Below are positions 7,484 through 16,466 of a stretch of DNA of 64,000 bases, in pieces. Both the position numbers and the translations under genes were made by a program. Source of the stretch: a bacterium (lineage in GTDB: Bacteria > Desulfobacterota > Deferrisomatia > Deferrisomatales > Deferrisomataceae); NCBI GenBank assembly GCA_027021615.1, contig JALUTY010000083.1, forward strand, positions 1 to 64,000. Reading direction: 5' to 3'. The number at the start of each line of letters is the position of its first letter. The stretch's first letter is position 1. The notes under the pieces were generated by a model. It had not been told where the DNA came from, did no database searches, and saw only the letters and a program-made list of their open reading frames with translations.

Positions 7484-10400
7484 TCACCAGGGGGTCACCT
7501 TGTTCCACCCCGGCCCGTAGCTCGTCCCGGATCCGCCCTCCCCCGCCGCTTCAGCAGGACCCCGTCGATGACAGTTTTGGGACGTCGTCCAGTTCGCCAA
7601 CCGTTCACCGTTTGTCAACGATCCGGACCTCGTGTCCTTCTGATAGAGGTCTTGCCAAGTGTTGTGATTGGTGTCCAGGCAGTTGGTGATCATCAGCTTC
7701 GGCAACCGGGACGCGTGGGGGTTGTGGCATTTTCCGCAGTTGAACGTATGGAACTGGACCTGGAGAGTGTTCTCGTCCACCGTCAACTCGACCGTGCCTG
7801 TCGCGATCTGGGGCGTGCTCCCGCCGTCGCTCGTGCCCCACTCGAAACTCTTGTACGCATAGGCCCGGGAGGCGGGGTTGGTGGGAGGGCTGTAGCCGTA
7901 GCCCCACGAACCCCTGTACGAGTACCCCCTGCCGGTCTCCTGGGCCAATCCCATGGACTGATCGCTCCCGCTTCCTCCTGGCGTTGCGTTGCCGCCGCGC
8001 CACGTGTTCCGGAAGATGTTCACCGCCTGTGCCCCTGTCCCCCCGATCACCGCGTTGGAATGGCCGTTGGTACCCACCCACAGGTTTTCGCCCGTGGTGT
8101 AGTCCATGTTGTCTACGTCGGTGCCGTGGCAAAGGGTACACAACCCAGCCATGGTCGAGAGGGTCTCCCCGTTGTTCGGGTTGCCGCTGTTCTGGTCGAT
8201 CCAGTACCCCCCCACCCCGTTGTTGTTGTTCGGGTCCGCGCTGCCGCGGGGGACAAAACCGTAGCGGTTCGTCCCGGTCCAGTTTCCGTCCATGCTGCTC
8301 TGGGGGGCCCCGTCCTCGTTGTAAGGGTTCCCCTTCCAAGTACCTCGCAGATACGGTTGCCCCGCGACGGTATCGCCGCTCGCCTTGTTCAGATCGTGTA
8401 CATCATGGCAGTAGCTACACCGGATGTCCGCCACGTTGTCCACGGTCTCGCTCATCCCGCCGGTCGCGTAGGGAGTGCCCGACACAGCGGCCGTCCCGTT
8501 CGTAAAATTCACCGAGTGGGTGGACTGAATGGCAGCCGTCTTGTATGAGAACTCGGGCACCGCGCTGGTCCAGGTCGCGATCGTCCAGTTGGAGACGTCC
8601 AGGCTCCCGTAGTCGTAGGAGAGCCCTCCGGTGCTCGCGTTGTTGTTCACCCCCCACTCCGAGACCCCGTTGCTGTCGTGGCAGTTCCAGCAGATCTCCG
8701 CCTCGGTCGTTCCGGAGGTCGCGCTGCCGCCCAGGTGGATCCCCCCGTCCATCGTGTAGTCGATCCCGAGCTGGGTCTGCATGTTTAGCGTTTGTCCGCT
8801 ACCGTCGGTCCGGTTGTTCCAGCTCGTCGGCGGCACGGGGATGTCCACCCCCCCGGCTATGCCGGTATGCCCGGCATGGCACTTCTTGCACTGGGCATCC
8901 CAGTCCGACACCAGGGAAAGGTCGTCACCCGTGGTCTGCTTGAGGTGCGACCCGTAAGCCGTGGTCTTGCCGGTGGCATCACCAGCCGGCCACACCACCT
9001 GGGGCGCCCCTGCGAAGCTCCCGTCGTGGCACTCCACGCAGCTCACCTTGAAGCTCTTGGTGTGGTCGTGGCAATCGATGCACACCCGTCCCTGGTTGTG
9101 GTTGCCGGCCCGAGGAGTATTAGCGTGGGGCTGACCCGCGTCCTGGTGACAGCGGTCGCACACGCCGTCGTCTGCCGCTGTGGTCGGGTCGAGGTCGGTC
9201 TCGGCCGTCAGGGTCACCCCGGTCGCATCCGCCCCCATGCCGTCCACGATGGTGGTGTTGATCATCGCGATGTTGGACGTGCCATGGGGGTCGTGGCACT
9301 TCACGCAGGGGTAGTCGTAGGCCGCGTTGCTGCCGTAGTTACCCGTGACCGTGGTGGAGTGGTCGCTCGCCTCGACCGTGGCATCGTAGCCCAGGGTGCC
9401 GGCCGTGGTCTGGCCGGGCTGGTGGCAGTCGGCGCAGATGGTCGCCTCGGTGAACGAACCCCGGAGCCGGTCCGTGTCATCCAAGGCCCCCGAGATGTGG
9501 GAGGCGGTCTGATCGTGGCACACGGTGCAGGCATACCCTGGGCCTGTGTTCCCGGTGCCCGTGTAAGTTCCGCCGTACCCATGGCCCCCGTCGTCCACGG
9601 CATAGTACGTGTCCTTTGCCGGAGCCGCCACTCCGCCGGTCACCGGTGCGCTGTAGGCGGGCGAGCTCTGATTGTGGCACAGCAGGCAGTCGGGCAGCCG
9701 GTACGAGGCCGTGCCCCAGTTCTGCTTGGCCAGGGTGGCTCCCACCTGCCCGTTCACCGTGGCCGTGGAGTGACACCGGTTGCAGATGTCGGTGCCGGTG
9801 TCGAAGCTCGTGCCCAGGGTCGAGACGGTGCCCGGGGTGCCGTTGTAGTCAGAGATATCGTTCCATCCTCGGGTAAGGTCCCCTTCGAAGTCCACCGTAA
9901 AGGCCCCCTCCACGTGGTCCCGAGTGGGGAACGACGAGAACCCCTGGTCGCTGGCCGCGCCCGGCAGGTCAAACCCTCCGCCTGGGTGACACGCATCCGC
10001 CCCACACCCCGCCTGGAGGGCACCCGCGCCGTCGACCACCCCATGGCACACGGTGCACGCGGGAGCGTGGTAACTGTATGGCGGACCGTAATCGTAGGGG
10101 GATCCGGGGCTCGCGTGGGTCTTGTGTTTCCCCTCGGTAAACTCCTGACCGAACGTCCCCGTGGGGCGGGTGTCCACGTCGTGGCAGGTGCTGCAGTACG
10201 CCGTGGTGTGGTCGTTCCACACCGGGGTGACGTCGGTGCCCTGGGTTGCAGCGCTGAAGTCCGCGCCATGGCAGTAAAACCCCGAACAGGTGGCGTTGGC
10301 CGTTCCTGCCCCGTACTTGACGCTCAGGTCGGTTTGGGTGATCACCTCGTCACCGTTCGCCCGGGGGCTCCCCGATCCGTCCAGGTCGATCTGCCCGTTG

Positions 10401-13400
10401 GTGTGGGCCGTATTCCCCCCGTTGTCCACATGACAGTACACGCACACGTAGTCGTGGCTCTGGTCCGCAGCCGGCGGCGCAACTCCGGCCACATGCACCT
10501 GATGGGCGTCTGGCAGGTCACCCGCCGTCCAAGCCATCGTCGGGTACGTGGTACTATCCCGGTAATAGTGACACGTCTCGCAGTCGGGGTCGTTGCCTGC
10601 GGTGTCTGCATCGGCCCACCCGGCTCCCCCATACGTCGGAGTTGTCCGCTCGTAGTGGCAGTCCACATTGGCACAGGTGCCCGTGGCCGGGTCGTACGTG
10701 GCGGTGTTGTGGGTATCGTCGCCGTAGGCGCCCGCCCCCACCAGGAACGTCTGGAACAGATCCCCCGCTCCCGTACCGCCATACAGGTCCACCCGCTGGT
10801 CCCCCGAGTCCACATTGTGACCGCTTCCCCCCGGATCCGGGTGACAAAACGCGCAGATGGTCACCTGCTGACTGTGGGTGTACATGCTGGTGCTGAAGTC
10901 ACCGTACCCCAAATACTGGCCGATGGCACGAACATGCCTGTCATGGGCACCGGCCTCGTCGTCCACGTAGGCCGGGGTACCGCCGGAACCGTCAGGCCAA
11001 TACTGGCCCGTGGCCGGATCACCGTGGCATCCGGTGCACGAGGGGCTGAACGCCTTGTTGTGGGGGTGGCAGTCGGAGCAGTCGCCCGGGTTTCCGGTGC
11101 CGCCCGGATGAGGCCCGGTCGACGCCAGCTGATCGTCCACGAACGCGAAGGTTGTGTCGGTACCCGGCGTGCTGCCCTCGTGGCACTCTTGGCACATGCT
11201 CGAGAACGGAGCGTCGCTGTCGGCGTAGCTCGTGCCCGTGGTGCTCTGCCCCGTCGTGTCGTCGGTGAAGGCGAGCGCGGTCTGCTCGGTGGGCTCTGCC
11301 GGGGGCGGGCCGGCAGGCAGGCCGAACTGCGCCTTATCGTAAAGCTCGCGCTGGACCATCGACAGGTTCGAGTCATCTCCGTGGGGATCGTGGCAGTTCA
11401 CGCACTCCGGTGCAAAGCTCCAGGTGTACTTCGGCGTGTAACCCGCGTTCGACATCTCCGTGGAGGAATGGGTCGTGAAGGTGGAGATGTCGAGGCCCGT
11501 GGCCGGCCCGATCGTACCGGACACGTGGCAGCCCGTTCCGGTGTACGAGCACGAGAACTGTACCCCAGCCGTGCCCGCGTCCTGGTCCTTCAGGCGGAAG
11601 GGGTTCGTGCCGTCCAGCTGGGCCGGTTGCAGAGCGTTCGTGGCCGCGTCATGGGGCACGTTGCTGTCATGGCACCCGGCGCACGCCACGGTCTTTGAGC
11701 CGTGGCCCCGGGTGTCGTACTCGGTCTGGTTGATCTTGGACTGGGCCCCGGTGTTGTCCCAGACGAAGTCGTTCACGTCCGCCGTGGAGGCCGCCCCCCC
11801 GGTGGTCGCGTGGCACACGTCGCAGGTGAAGTGGCCGTTGGTGGTTACGTCGTAGTCCCACCCGATGTTGCTGCGGCCGCCGTGGCAGTTGGCCGTGGAG
11901 CACGTGCCGTTCACCCCGCCCGTCCCCGCGGTGAACGTGAAGTACCCCAAATCTGCCGTGGTGAGCGCCGGGTCCACGTCCACGTTGTACTGCATGTTCA
12001 CGTGGGTCGCCGGGTTGAAGCTGCCGCCCTTGCCCTTGACCGTGGTGTAGTGGCATGCCCCGCAGTCCGAGTAGAGGTTCTCGCCCACGTGCTTTTCGTG
12101 CTTGTTCCCCTTGGGCGTGCCGTCGATGTCCTGGAGATCGGCGTAGTCCGGCCTGGAGCCGTGGCACTTGGAGCACGAGCCGTTCGGGTTGTCCCAAGTG
12201 ATCGGAGTCCAGGTGCCGCTCACCCCCTTCTGGCGCGTGTAGGTGAACTCGCCGAACGGAGGCACCCGGTCGTTCCCCTGGCTGTGACAGTAGGTCTGGG
12301 TGCAAGCTCCGTAGCCCGAGCCCACCACCGTGTCGCCCCCGTACGTGCTGTTCGAGTCCAACCTGGGGTCGGTCGTGTCAAACGCGACGTCGGCCAGGCC
12401 GTTCACGTGGCTGGGATAGCTCACCGTGGTCCCGTCGGACGTCGTTCCCACGTGGCAGAGGTTGCAGCCGTACCCGTATTCGCTGGACGAGGTGTGCTTC
12501 AGATGGGCGTTGCTCCGGGGAGGCGCGGAGGCCGTGGCTCCGTGACACGTGCCGCAGGCGCCCGTGGCAGCGTTGTTCCATTCGGGCGTGGTGTCGGAGC
12601 CGCCATTGTTCGCTGGGAACGTGGCTGCGTCGTCTCCGTGGCAGTACAGGGTGTTGCAGGTTCCGTAGGTGGTGGTGTCGTTGGGTCGGCTCCCTTTGGC
12701 CAGGCTATAGGCTCCGTTGGGATTCGATCCGTCAAACACCACGTCCACGTTGTTCCGGATCGTACCCGGGCTCGTGCTCATCAGGTTGTTGAACTCGGTG
12801 GCGTCGGCCACCCCGGTTTCGTTGTGGGTGCCGGCGTTCTGGTGGCACTTGCCGCAGTCGAACCCTGCGGTGGTCACGTGCTTGGCGTGGGCGTTGGTGG
12901 CCGGGGGAAAGCCGTGGCAGGCGTCGCACTGGAGCGGCATGAACCCGTCGGCCGTGCCGCCGGCGTCCGAGTCGTAGTCGTGGGAGTGACATCCGGTGCA
13001 GTCGTTGCCCTGCTCGTTGGAGGTGTAGTCGTTCAGCTCGATGTGGTTCCCGTCGGTGTTCGTCATGGCCGTGGTGCTGCCCGGACGGTTGGCGTCGACA
13101 TGGCAGGCCACGCACATGTTGTCGGTCTGCGTCACCCCGTCGTCGAACGAATTCGTTCCCGTCCTCGCCTCGAACACCACCGAGACCGTCGTGGTGCGGT
13201 CGGCCCCGGTGGTGGGCTCCGAGTAGTTCTTGATCTCCAGCGAGGGCCGCACCATGTAGATGTTCGGGTTCCCGTTCGTGTTCTGGGCCAGGCCGTGGGG
13301 CTCGTGGCACGCCTCGCAGTTGTACGCGAAGCTCTCCGCGTTGGGATCGTGGGTCGACCCCGCCGTGAACGACGTGTTCAGGTTGCCGTGGCTCGACACC

Positions 13401-16321
13401 TGGGCCTGGGCGGGCGAGCCGGCCGTGGTCTGGTGGCACGCCCCGCACAGCCCGCTCACGGTCGACCCGGTGGCCACCGTGTTCACCGTGGCCCGGAGGC
13501 GGTTGCCCGCAAAGGTGGTGTCGTCGGCGTTGTTCACGTGGGTCGAGGCCGTGTCGTGGCAGTCGCCGCAGGCCTTGGCAGCCGCCGGGTTGCCCGAGGC
13601 CGGGTAGGTGCCCGTGGCCAGGTTGTGCCCCGTGACCTCAGCACCGTACGTGGTGTCGTCCCCCAGAACGTCCGGGGCGGTTCTCCCGGTTCCGTCGGCA
13701 AGGGAGGTTCCGGGATCGGTGCCGTTGTGACAGTTCACGCAGGGAATCGTGTTGGTGGTGGCCCAGTAGCTCTTGGCCAGGTCCCGGCCCACCTGACCGT
13801 TGATCGAGGCCGTGGAGTGGCAGTTGTCACAGGCGCTCGTGGCGGCGAGCTGAACGTCCCCCACGAAGTCCACGTTGCCGTCCACGTGGGTCGGGCTGGG
13901 CGTGGTCGCCCCCGGGCCCAAAGCCCCCTCGCCCCCGGAGCCGTGGCAGAGGGAGCAGTCTGCCGAGAAGTCGGCGATGCTGTTGTGACACGAGCTGCAG
14001 CCCGGAGCCGTGCCTCCGTGCCCCTCCACGATCGCCGGTCCGTTGGCTGCGGTGTAATGGGTGGGGTGGTTGTTCGAAGTAACCGCCTTCTCCGGAACCG
14101 ATGCGTTCGCTGGGTCGCCGAACACTCCGTGACAGGTTCCGCAATTTCCGGTGGTCTGATCCGTCCACACCGGAGACTGGGTCACGCCCCCGTTGTTCAA
14201 CGTGGCGCCGTGGCAGTAGATCCCCGTGCATGTGGCTGTTGCATTGGCGAACGCTTCGCTGCCGGTTATCGGCAATCCCGCTTGTGAGAGATCAAAGGCG
14301 ACAAGAGCCGGGTCGGTCAGGCTGCCCCGGGCGTGGTCGGGGCTGTAACTGTTGTTCGTGGGGTCCTCCCCCGCATGACACGTACGGCACGGGTAGTTCT
14401 TTTGGGGCGCCGTGGGGTTGTCGTGGGCGTAATGGTTGCCGCCGTCCGGGTTGGAGGACAGGGAGTTGAGGTGGCAGGCCTCGCACTCCTCGCCGGTGTC
14501 GCCGATCTCCCAGTTGCCGGCGTTGGCCGGGTACCCGTTCCGGGTGGCCTCGGTGCTGGCCGTGGTCTTGTATGCGTCGAGCCATACGGGGGCCGACCGG
14601 GTGGTCTGGGTCGTGTCGCCCTTGCCGGTGATCCCGATGGTGGGATCGTCGGGGTTGTGGCAGGTGAGGTTCGAGCAGGTGTTCGTGCCGCTATCGTAGG
14701 TGCCGCTGGCGTTGAACGCCGGGTTGAACGCCACCTCCACGTTGGCTGCGGGCACGGCCGTGCCCTGGTCCGAGCCCCACCCGCTCTGGTTGTGGTTGTT
14801 GCCGTAGTGGCACTCGGAGCACCCGTAGCCCATCTTGTTCACGTGGGTGTCGTGCACGCCCACGGCGTCGGGGTTGTCGGGGTGCGTGTCCGAAGCGTTC
14901 GGGGGAAACCCATGACAGGTGTCGCAGGCCTGGGCTGCACCGAAGTTGGTGGAGGAGCTGTGGCCGTCGTGGCATCCGGTTCCCGAAGCGCAGGTGGTGG
15001 AGGTCAGCGTGCCCCCCAGGTGATTGGTGCCCCCCGCGCCGTTGTCGTTGAGGCTCTGGCCCGACGGGATCTGGGTGTGGCAGGCGGTGTTGTCGCAGGT
15101 GCCGTAGGTCTGCCCGAAGATGTACCAGTCTCCGTTGTACTTCGTGTCGTCGTCCGGCAGCCGGGTGTCCTCCCCGGCCAGCGTGCGGCGGATCATGGTG
15201 TCGTTCTGGAACGTAGAGTCCGCCGCAGTCGTGCCGTGCTGGTCGTGACAGTCCAGGCATCCGGCGCTGCGGCCCGTACCGGCGTCGCCCCCGTCCGCCG
15301 GGCTGGGCGTGTGGGGGGCGTGGCCCGCATGGCAGTGCCGGCAGTTGGAGTAAAAGTTGGTACCAAGCGTTGAGGTGCCCGCGGTGGTGTCCTCGGCCAG
15401 GGTAGCTTTGAGCCGGGGCGCGGGGTCAAACACCCCGTCCCCGTCCACGTCGTGGGACAGCTCGTGGCAGGTATCGCATCCAATCCCCATCTTTCCGTGA
15501 CCGTACAAGCCATAGTTGTCCGTGAGCCCACCGTTCTCGTCCTTGGTGTGGCACACGTCGCACTCGGTGAGCTGCACGGTCTGGTTCGTGGCGGGTTGAC
15601 CCGAATGGCCCGAGGTGTTCTGAAGCACCAGAAGGCGCTCCCCGTCCGGGCTGGCGTGCTTGCCGTGGCACCGGGTGCAGTAGACAGGGTTTTCCGCAAC
15701 GGCCACGTCGTTCAGTGTGATCTTCGTGTTGTCGGCTCCGTGGGCGGCGGGAGCCACGTACCCGTTGAGGTTCCCTCCGTCGACGTCGTGGCAGTTGGCG
15801 TTCTGACAGGTCTTGGTGGAGAGCTCCGCGTCGGAGAGGTCCGCAGGGCTCCCGATCAAGGTGGTACTCACCGCAAGGAGCGTCTGGGACGCATCGACGC
15901 CGTGGATGTTGGCGTTTCCGGCCCCGTCCGCGGTCATGCCAGACACGGTGTGACAGTCGAGGCAGTCGAAGGCCGTGGAGTCCTGGGCGAAGGTGCTCTT
16001 GGTCACGTCCACGGGGTGCTTCGACAGCGATGTGGCGTCGAAGTCGTGGTCCACACCCTTCATTCGATCTCGGTTCTGCACCGACACGGCGTTGGCCTCG
16101 TGGCAGAAGAGGCACCGGACGGTGGGGTCGGTATCGGTGATACCCAGGTCAAAGGTCTTTTGGGACTTCCTCAGCAGGTGGGTGCCCGCGACCATCTTCC
16201 CCGCGCTCACGGCGTGGCAGTCGTAGCACAGGGCCCCGGGCGGGTAGTGGGTGGCGCCCGAGGGCACTGCCCACGCCACAGCCGCCGCCACGATCGCACC
16301 GACCCAGGATCTACGGTTCAT
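7484..16321 (-). CDS. Giant multihaem c-type cytochrome, about 64 haem-type motifs
   Basis: 2,945 aa with a signal peptide (about 1-23) followed by THYPPG. By my count it has about 52 CXXCH, about 10 CX4CH (for example CTGIYCH, CNTLYCH, CANVDCH), one CX5CH (CASGTGCH) and one CX6CH (CSYTGTGCH). The CX4CH...CXXCH pairing is the signature of the Geobacter CxxxxCH...CXXCH domain family. Such proteins are exported and act as haem chains in extracellular electron transfer. Start is the ATG at 16321 (MNRRSWVG), with GAGGCGGG just upstream. The frame stays open further up only because of GC-rich sequence inside the paralogous Ig gene. Internal repeats are visible: two modules share VNGQVG/INGQVG then LAK. 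The C-terminal third has fewer haems, with shared segments QTQLGIDYT and EAEICWNCH also found in the 1,665-aa cytochrome. Electron partners are unknown. Confidence 0.93.
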   Translation of the reverse strand: MNRRSWVGAIVAAAVAWAVPSGATHYPPGALCYDCHAVSAGKMVAGTHLLRKSQKTFDLGITDTDPTVRCLFCHEANAVSVQNRDRMKGVDHDFDATSLSKHPVDVTKSTFAQDSTAFDCLDCHTVSGMTADGAGNANIHGVDASQTLLAVSTTLIGSPADLSDAELSTKTCQNANCHDVDGGNLNGYVAPAAHGADNTKITLNDVAVAENPVYCTRCHGKHASPDGERLLVLQNTSGHSGQPATNQTVQLTECDVCHTKDENGGLTDNYGLYGHGKMGIGCDTCHELSHDVDGDGVFDPAPRLKATLAEDTTAGTSTLGTNFYSNCRHCHAGHAPHTPSPADGGDAGTGRSAGCLDCHDQHGTTAADSTFQNDTMIRRTLAGEDTRLPDDDTKYNGDWYIFGQTYGTCDNTACHTQIPSGQSLNDNGAGGTNHLGGTLTSTTCASGTGCHDGHSSSTNFGAAQACDTCHGFPPNASDTHPDNPDAVGVHDTHVNKMGYGCSECHYGNNHNQSGWGSDQGTAVPAANVEVAFNPAFNASGTYDSGTNTCSNLTCHNPDDPTIGITGKGDTTQTTRSAPVWLDAYKTTASTEATRNGYPANAGNWEIGDTGEECEACHLNSLSSNPDGGNHYAHDNPTAPQKNYPCRTCHAGEDPTNNSYSPDHARGSLTDPALVAFDLSQAGLPITGSEAFANATATCTGIYCHGATLNNGGVTQSPVWTDQTTGNCGTCHGVFGDPANASVPEKAVTSNNHPTHYTAANGPAIVEGHGGTAPGCSSCHNSIADFSADCSLCHGSGGEGALGPGATTPSPTHVDGNVDFVGDVQLAATSACDNCHSTASINGQVGRDLAKSYWATTNTIPCVNCHNGTDPGTSLADGTGRTAPDVLGDDTTYGAEVTGHNLATGTYPASGNPAAAKACGDCHDTASTHVNNADDTTFAGNRLRATVNTVATGSTVSGLCGACHQTTAGSPAQAQVSSHGNLNTSFTAGSTHDPNAESFAYNCEACHEPHGLAQNTNGNPNIYMVRPSLEIKNYSEPTTGADRTTTVSVVFEARTGTNSFDDGVTQTDNMCVACHVDANRPGSTTAMTNTDGNHIELNDYTSNEQGNDCTGCHSHDYDSDAGGTADGFMPLQCDACHGFPPATNAHAKHVTTAGFDCGKCHQNAGTHNETGVADATEFNNLMSTSPGTIRNNVDVVFDGSNPNGAYSLAKGSRPNDTTTYGTCNTLYCHGDDAATFPANNGGSDTTPEWNNAATGACGTCHGATASAPPRSNAHLKHTSSSEYGYGCNLCHVGTTSDGTTVSYPSHVNGLADVAFDTTDPRLDSNSTYGGDTVVGSGYGACTQTYCHSQGNDRVPPFGEFTYTRQKGVSGTWTPITWDNPNGSCSKCHGSRPDYADLQDIDGTPKGNKHEKHVGENLYSDCGACHYTTVKGKGGSFNPATHVNMQYNVDVDPALTTADLGYFTFTAGTGGVNGTCSTANCHGGRSNIGWDYDVTTNGHFTCDVCHATTGGAASTADVNDFVWDNTGAQSKINQTEYDTRGHGSKTVACAGCHDSNVPHDAATNALQPAQLDGTNPFRLKDQDAGTAGVQFSCSYTGTGCHVSGTIGPATGLDISTFTTHSSTEMSNAGYTPKYTWSFAPECVNCHDPHGDDSNLSMVQRELYDKAQFGLPAGPPPAEPTEQTALAFTDDTTGQSTTGTSYADSDAPFSSMCQECHEGSTPGTDTTFAFVDDQLASTGPHPGGTGNPGDCSDCHPHNKAFSPSCTGCHGDPATGQYWPDGSGGTPAYVDDEAGAHDRHVRAIGQYLGYGDFSTSMYTHSQQVTICAFCHPDPGGSGHNVDSGDQRVDLYGGTGAGDLFQTFLVGAGAYGDDTHNTATYDPATGTCANVDCHYERTTPTYGGAGWADADTAGNDPDCETCHYYRDSTTYPTMAWTAGDLPDAHQVHVAGVAPPAADQSHDYVCVYCHVDNGGNTAHTNGQIDLDGSGSPRANGDEVITQTDLSVKYGAGTANATCSGFYCHGADFSAATQGTDVTPVWNDHTTAYCSTCHDVDTRPTGTFGQEFTEGKHKTHASPGSPYDYGPPYSYHAPACTVCHGVVDGAGALQAGCGADACHPGGGFDLPGAASDQGFSSFPTRDHVEGAFTVDFEGDLTRGWNDISDYNGTPGTVSTLGTSFDTGTDICNRCHSTATVNGQVGATLAKQNWGTASYRLPDCLLCHNQSSPAYSAPVTGGVAAPAKDTYYAVDDGGHGYGGTYTGTGNTGPGYACTVCHDQTASHISGALDDTDRLRGSFTEATICADCHQPGQTTAGTLGYDATVEASDHSTTVTGNYGSNAAYDYPCVKCHDPHGTSNIAMINTTIVDGMGADATGVTLTAETDLDPTTAADDGVCDRCHQDAGQPHANTPRAGNHNQGRVCIDCHDHTKSFKVSCVECHDGSFAGAPQVVWPAGDATGKTTAYGSHLKQTTGDDLSLVSDWDAQCKKCHAGHTGIAGGVDIPVPPTSWNNRTDGSGQTLNMQTQLGIDYTMDGGIHLGGSATSGTTEAEICWNCHDSNGVSEWGVNNNASTGGLSYDYGSLDVSNWTIATWTSAVPEFSYKTAAIQSTHSVNFTNGTAAVSGTPYATGGMSETVDNVADIRCSYCHDVHDLNKASGDTVAGQPYLRGTWKGNPYNEDGAPQSSMDGNWTGTNRYGFVPRGSADPNNNNGVGGYWIDQNSGNPNNGETLSTMAGLCTLCHGTDVDNMDYTTGENLWVGTNGHSNAVIGGTGAQAVNIFRNTWRGGNATPGGSGSDQSMGLAQETGRGYSYRGSWGYGYSPPTNPASRAYAYKSFEWGTSDGGSTPQIATGTVELTVDENTLQVQFHTFNCGKCHNPHASRLPKLMITNCLDTNHNTWQDLYQKDTRSGSLTNGERLANWTTSQNCHRRGPAEAAGEGGSGTSYGPGWNKVTPW

Positions 16322-16402
16322 TGGTTCCCGCCTCGACAGAGAATCCGGTAACAGGTTATCCGTAACGAGCGACGAGAGATTCACGACGCAGGCGCGTTCT
16401 TC

Positions 16403-16466
16403 CGTCCCACCGTCCCACCGTCCCACCGTCCCACCGTCCCACCGTCCTAACGTCCCAACGTCCCAA
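16403..16466. repeat. Octamer tandem array (CGTCCCAC/CGTCCCAA)n overlapping a gene end
   Basis: Eight head-to-tail octamers. Five are CGTCCCAC, one is CGTCCTAA (16443-16450) and two are CGTCCCAA. On the minus strand the CGTCCTAA unit provides the TAG stop of the 1,198-aa Ig-domain gene, and the following units encode its final GTLGR. The array lies in the gap before the giant cytochrome at 16321. Confidence 0.9.

Noticed and set aside
8792-11698. 968-codon open frame on the + strand opposite the 2,945-aa cytochrome
   Set aside because: It is antisense to a strongly supported cytochrome gene. In 70% GC DNA the antisense frame rarely meets a stop, and the product is low-complexity Val/Arg/Gly-rich with no family resemblance.
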